Assembly: GCA_964458575.1 (NCBI GenBank)
Contig: CAYWMD010000096.1
Span: 1 to 15,053, forward strand
DNA length: 15,053 bases
Source of the DNA: CAYWMD01 sp964458575
GTDB lineage: Bacteria > Verrucomicrobiota > Verrucomicrobiia > Limisphaerales > JADLHS01
Reading direction: 5' to 3'
The notes under the pieces are model-generated. The model had not been told where the DNA came from. It did no database searches and saw only the letters and a list, made by a program, of their open reading frames with translations. Positions within the stretch are counted from its first letter, which is position 1. Each line of letters opens with the position of its first letter. The translations under genes were made by a program, and so were the position numbers. Positions 14,005 through 15,053 of the stretch are shown one piece after another.

Positions 14005-15053
14005 AACATTTCCGAGCGTTTGAGTTCGAGGGCGAAGTTCCAACGCACCGTGCCGCCGGGGCCGGAACCATAGCTCAGGGGGTCGCCCTTGGTTTTGTCG
14101 AACAGCGGCTGGCCGTTGCTCACCGCATTGCGCATCGCCTCGTAGAAATCCAGCACGGACTTGTCCTGCCCGGTGGCGGCGCTGCCGTTGAGCAGGAGTT
14201 TGCGTCCGTCGCTGAACGTAAAACTTTCCAGCGTGATTTCATTCGGCAGCACGTCCGCCACCGCCTTCCAGCAGTCTAGGGCTGCGTACTTCAACTCCTG
14301 CCGGTCCTTGAGCACCCGGTAGCGGTCGCGGATTTGAATGGCGTTCGTGTAGCTCTGGCCCAGTTCGGCCACGTCCTTTTCCACGGACTGCGTCTGAAAA
14401 TGCAACACCCCCAACGCCAGCATGTAGATGGCGACCCCGACCAGATAAAGCCCCACCACCGCCATCAACCCGCGCATCCAGAGGCGGTCCACGAACCGTT
14501 GCCGGTAGCGGGTCGTGAATTCGGCCGGCATCAGGTTTGATCGGGCGTCCGTGGCCGCGGCCCGCCGGGCCGTGAACGCGGCGAGTTCAGCCGGCGGGGG
14601 CGGGGGAAGAATTTGAACGGGTTCGTCCAGACCCTGGCGCAACACCGGCTCCCATTCCTCCGCGACGGCGCCGTCGGCCACCAGATGCCAGGCGGGCGTG
14701 GCGGTCAGCCACCCTTCGAGTTCCCCGGCCCAGGCGATTTGCGTGAGTTGCTGTCGAACGGCGGCGGCCCGGTCGCCCGTCGCCGGCAGGCTGAGCAGGT
14801 CCAGGTTTTGCAATGCCCCGCCGCACCACCACGCCACCAGCGCGGTGTTGTGGCCGCCAATGGCCTCGGGAAAAATCCAGGCGCCGTCCCCGGTGGGCGC
14901 GGCCGCCTGCAACTGGTCGAGCGCGGGCACCTCCAGGCGGTCGGCCAGAAAACCCTGGCCTTCCAGATCGCCGAGGAAATCCTCCACCGCCTTGCGTTCG
15001 GCAAACAACACAATGACCGTTTGCAGGTTGCTGTCCGCGCGCGTTAGGGGCAG
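14001..15053 (-). CDS. PilN/GspL-like inner-membrane assembly protein (5' end outside window)
   Basis: 350 codons are visible before the TGA at 14003-14001. The frame is open to the window edge and reads sensible protein (LTRADSNLQTV) before the GTG at 15011, so the gene starts outside. Visible residues up to about 150 resemble the cytoplasmic half of GspL or a PilM-like actin fold (AERKAVEDFL, DRLEVPALDQL). A Pro-rich hinge follows, then NLMPAEFTTRYRQR, the typical PilN/GspL pre-membrane motif, a single span (about 195-217), a coiled coil and a small domain with LPNEITLESF. It would anchor the assembly platform and contact the PilO-like product. It may be a PilM-PilN type fusion like GspL; the missing N-terminus is needed to decide. 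Confidence 0.8.
   Translation of the reverse strand: MPLTRADSNLQTVIVLFAERKAVEDFLGDLEGQGFLADRLEVPALDQLQAAAPTGDGAWIFPEAIGGHNTALVAWWCGGALQNLDLLSLPATGDRAAAVRQQLTQIAWAGELEGWLTATPAWHLVADGAVAEEWEPVLRQGLDEPVQILPPPPPAELAAFTARRAAATDARSNLMPAEFTTRYRQRFVDRLWMRGLMAVVGLYLVGVAIYMLALGVLHFQTQSVEKDVAELGQSYTNAIQIRDRYRVLKDRQELKYAALDCWKAVADVLPNEITLESFTFSDGRKLLLNGSAATGQDKSVLDFYEAMRNAVSNGQPLFDKTKGDPLSYGSGPGGTVRWNFALELKRSEML

Overview
The window looks like bacterial chromosomal DNA from the Verrucomicrobiota, most likely the Pedosphaera/Limisphaerales side (subdivision 3). That placement is an inference. It rests on two small secreted proteins with VPEPSTW-type PEP-CTERM tails, a large secreted protein with a Gly-Glu linker followed by a DSDGDSLSD calcium loop, a PilN/PilO/secretin gene order, and several families of 6-8 base tandem word repeats scattered through spacers and even inside mutL. 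No plasmid, phage, transposase, CRISPR or rRNA signal is visible.

Layout. 1-980 (minus): a MoxR-type AAA+ ATPase whose last sense codon lies at the window edge. 1054-1110: a perfect 15-base inverted repeat built of TTAATC words. 1127-1202 (minus): tRNA-His(GTG) with encoded CCA and a plausible promoter. 1203-1488: a gene-free leader holding a 14-base palindrome, a GAAA-tetraloop hairpin and a short direct repeat. 1489-5738 (plus): a lower-GC block with a large secreted BNR/sialidase-like protein, a PEP-CTERM protein, a 5'-truncated second copy of the BNR protein, a second PEP-CTERM protein, and a short third junction. The last four are the product of a tandem duplication of about 1.35 kb. 5748-6863 (plus): an orphan histidine kinase with an N-terminal cyclic-nucleotide-binding domain. 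6988-9003 (plus): mutL of the endonuclease type, carrying two heptamer minisatellites inside its coding sequence. 9004-9348: a convergent spacer with a terminator-like structure and a pair of REP-like hairpins. 9349-10875 (minus): a TMTC-like multipass GT-C membrane protein with TPRs. 11057-15053 (minus): an overlapping operon reading PilN/GspL-like, PilO-like, secretin.

How the genes work together. The PilN-PilO-secretin genes overlap by four bases at each junction (ATGA, GTGA) and should build the inner-membrane platform and outer-membrane pore of a type IV pilus or type II secretion machine. The TMTC-like protein lies 181 bases downstream on the same strand and could glycosylate exported proteins, but the link is only positional. 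The BNR and PEP-CTERM genes read as one transcription unit of exported proteins. The PEP-CTERM pair would need an exosortase encoded elsewhere. MoxR, tRNA-His, the kinase and mutL are housekeeping or regulatory genes with no evident functional tie to these systems.

The most unusual things here are the BNR/PEP-CTERM duplication, whose junction makes an ATGA-coupled headless gene copy, and the invasion of the mutL reading frame by heptamer repeats of the intergenic type.
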